Source of the DNA: Gammaproteobacteria bacterium
Lineage (GTDB): Bacteria; Pseudomonadota; Gammaproteobacteria; JAJPIJ01
DNA length: 64,000 nucleotides
Assembly (NCBI GenBank): GCA_022071965.1
Contig: JAJVIQ010000003.1
Coordinates: 1 to 64,000 of the forward strand
Direction: 5' to 3'
The stretch's first letter is position 1, and each line of letters opens with the position of its first letter. The notes under the pieces are model-generated. The model did no database searches. It saw only the letters and a program-made list of their open reading frames with translations, and was not told the DNA's origin. The position numbers and the translations under genes are program-made. Shown one piece after another: positions 62,213 to 64,000 of the stretch.

Positions 62213-63529
62213 CTATTCCTCCACCCGCGCGATCGCCTGCTGCGAGACGCGCTCGGTCGTGACGGACAGCCGCTGGATCAGGGTCCGCAGAAATGCCTTG
62301 AGAAAGCGCACCTGGCAGACCATCGACACCTGGTTGATGACTGTCGAATTCAGCTTCAGCAGCGCGGTCTGGGACCTGGCGATGATGGTCGCGGTGCGGC
62401 GCGCGCGCGTCAGATAGCCCATCTCGCCGAAGCAGTCACCGGTCTTGAGCATCCGGAGATCCACGCCGGCCTTGCGCACCGTCACCTCGCCGCCGGTGAT
62501 GACGTAGAACGAGTCGTCTATCTCGCCCTCCACGATGATCTCGGCGCCGGGGGCATACTGCAGCCAGTTGCCCGCCCGTACCAGCTCCCAAAGCTCCGCG
62601 TCGGTGAAGCCGCGGAAGAACTCCAGCCGCTTCAGATCCGCGCACAGTTCCTCCGCGGCGATCTCCTCGCGCGGCTGCTCGAGCATGCGATCGAAGGCGC
62701 GGCTCAAATCGGCGGCAAACTCCATCGCGGTGGGATACCGATCCTGCATGTTCTTCGCCATTGCGCGGCGCACGATGGCCTCGAGTACCTCCGGCACGCC
62801 GCTGCGCGCGCTGGCCAACGGCGGGGCCTCCTCGTTGAGGATGCGGTGTATGAGGCGCGAGAAGCTCTCCGCCGTAAAGGGATGGCGACCGGCCAGCAGC
62901 TCGTAGGTCACCACGCCCAGGGAGAAAATGTCGGTCTGCGCCGTGAGGGAATCCTCGTTCAACTGCTCGGGCGACATGTACCGGGGCGAGCCGATCATGG
63001 CCATGGGCATCGTGCCCGTGGAGTCGTGCTTGCTCAGGTAGGCGATGCCGAAATCTCCGAGCTTCACATCGAGATCCGCGCTCAGAAGGATGTTGCTGGG
63101 TTTGATGTCCCGGTGGATCACGCCCTGGCGATGCGCGTAGTCGAGCGCCTTGGCCACCTTGAAGACGACCTCCACCACCTTCTCCACCGGCAGCAGGGAC
63201 TCCGGCCTGCAGTATTTCTTGAGGGTTTCCGCGCCCTCCACATGCTCCATGACGATGTAGCACTCCTCACCGTCCACCCCGGCGTCGTAGATCGCGATGA
63301 TGTTCGGGTGGGTGAGCAGGCCGGCGGTGTGGGCCTCATTGAAGAACAGCTTGCGATACTGCGCGCCGGAGCTCTCGTCCTGGAGCTGCTCGGCGTGGGC
63401 CACCTTTATGGCGACCCTCCGATCGACATAGGGATCATGGCCGAGGTACACCGTCCCCATGCTCCCGCGCCCGATCTCTTCCAGCAGTTCGTACTTGCCG
63501 AGGCTCTTGGTCTTGGTATCTGACGTCAT
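62213..63529 (-). CDS. Ser/Thr protein kinase with C-terminal cyclic-nucleotide-binding domain
   Basis: A 438-residue protein. Residues 13-285 form a Hanks-type kinase: glycine loop GRGSMGTVYLG, Lys42 (VAIKV), HRDIKPSN (139-146), DFG 159-161 and SPE 186-188. Residues about 300-425 form a cNMP-binding domain whose phosphate cassette GDCFGEMGYLTRARRTATI (363-381) keeps the FGE and Arg378 of cAMP-binding proteins. No TM segment is seen, so it should be cytosolic. Binding of cAMP or c-di-GMP-like ligands may control the kinase. The start MTSDTKTK at 63529 was chosen; the longer reading upstream has a different character. Confidence 0.9.
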   Translation of the reverse strand: MTSDTKTKSLGKYELLEEIGRGSMGTVYLGHDPYVDRRVAIKVAHAEQLQDESSGAQYRKLFFNEAHTAGLLTHPNIIAIYDAGVDGEECYIVMEHVEGAETLKKYCRPESLLPVEKVVEVVFKVAKALDYAHRQGVIHRDIKPSNILLSADLDVKLGDFGIAYLSKHDSTGTMPMAMIGSPRYMSPEQLNEDSLTAQTDIFSLGVVTYELLAGRHPFTAESFSRLIHRILNEEAPPLASARSGVPEVLEAIVRRAMAKNMQDRYPTAMEFAADLSRAFDRMLEQPREEIAAEELCADLKRLEFFRGFTDAELWELVRAGNWLQYAPGAEIIVEGEIDDSFYVITGGEVTVRKAGVDLRMLKTGDCFGEMGYLTRARRTATIIARSQTALLKLNSTVINQVSMVCQVRFLKAFLRTLIQRLSVTTERVSQQAIARVEE

Positions 63530-63788
63530 GGCGAGGGTCGCGGAAGACCGGGTCGAAGCGAAGTGCGCAGTCCTGGCGTCAGCGTCCCCGGCCGCGTGTG
63601 TTGCGAACCGCCTTTTGGGATACCGTCGCGGTTTGTGCGCCCGCAACAAAATCATAGACTAGCACACCGCCGGCATGGACGGGGCGTCCCGCGGTTGTAC
63701 TCTCCCATCTTCGGTGACACACTACTCTTTCAGGATGTGCGTGGATAAAGACCAATCGGGCATGCATATTGCGCGGGAGGCTGCAAAT

Positions 63789-64000
63789 ATGGTGACTGTT
63801 CAGCAGGTGTTGCGAGAAAAGGGATCCACGGTCTGGTCGATTGGGCCCGACGCCACCGTCTACGAGGCCGTGGAGATGATGGCCGAGCGGACGGTCGGTG
63901 CGCTGCCTGTCATCGACTGGGCCAACAACCTGGTCGGTATCATTTCCGAGCGCGACTACACGCGCAAGATTGTCCTGCGGGATCGGTCTTCCCGGGCCAC
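63789..64000 (+). CDS. CBS-domain protein (partial, 3' end outside window)
   Basis: The first 70 codons of a CBS-domain protein. It begins MVTVQQVLREKGSTVWSIGP, then ATVYEAVEMMAERTVGALPVID and LVGIISERDYTRKIVL, one complete CBS module with the ERDYTRK ligand-site motif. The ATG at 63789 has a perfect GGAGG eight bases upstream (63776-63780); the in-frame ATG at 63762 would put the ribosome site inside the gene. It is divergent from the kinase gene. Such proteins of about 145 residues usually have a second CBS module beyond this point. Confidence 0.85.
   Translation, partial: MVTVQQVLREKGSTVWSIGPDATVYEAVEMMAERTVGALPVIDWANNLVGIISERDYTRKIVLRDRSSRA

Overview
The window is a gene-dense, high-GC stretch of a gammaproteobacterial chromosome. 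Three gene orders match E. coli and relatives: initiator tRNA-rimP-nusA-infB-rbfA-truB-rpsO-pnp; mltD-gloB-methyltransferase-rnhA-dnaQ; and surE-pcm-nlpD-rpoS. LPS core genes (hldE, hldD, waaA), DsbC, PBP1B and a LytM-type NlpD indicate a Gram-negative envelope. The species cannot be named from the sequence; a Chromatiales or Acidiferrobacterales-like lineage is only a guess.

Layout. 1-4431: end of a TolC-like gene, a cysteine hydrolase, and a leftward hldE-hldD-waaA operon. 4501-8941: DUF3108 protein, DsbC, an orphan GspE/PilB ATPase, XerD. 9056-11105: leftward rpsP-rimM-trmD-rplS. 11214-14771: 5-FTHF cyclo-ligase, a two-domain Aas-type protein, a SPOR lipoprotein. 14853-23507: leftward transcription-translation block headed by initiator tRNA. 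23733-26284: an unknown small protein and a second Aas-type protein. 26379-31641: mltD region and grxD. 31854-38138: PuuD-like membrane protein, argD-argF, surE-pcm-nlpD-rpoS. 38179-42792: Mth938-like protein, adk, a 30-residue lysine-rich peptide, mrcB with a TPR lipoprotein (LpoP-like). 42859-45314: FlhB-C and FliK-like orphans, a pentapeptide-repeat membrane protein. 45323-51061: AMMECR1, Memo, endonuclease V, creatininase-like, membrane protein, apt, ppnN.

51700-56708 is the most unusual segment. An intact tRNA-Arg(CCT) gene and a 3' tRNA-Arg fragment in the same orientation flank about 4.9 kb holding only leftward genes: a CBS-ribosome hibernation factor fusion, a two-CBS protein, a DksA/TraR protein that keeps the DksA tip motif, and a HAD phosphatase fused to a P-loop ATPase. 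Two near-perfect FNR/Anr boxes lie upstream of the first gene and of the DksA-CBS pair, each at class II spacing from a -10-like hexamer. I read this as an oxygen-responsive stress or hibernation islet; the reading is inference.

56758-64000: an FecCD-type ABC importer followed by a PduO-type cobalamin adenosyltransferase (possibly corrinoid uptake), a protein with a diverged IS256/Mutator transposase core inside disordered extensions (a candidate domesticated transposase), a Ser/Thr kinase fused to a cyclic-nucleotide-binding domain, and the start of another CBS protein.
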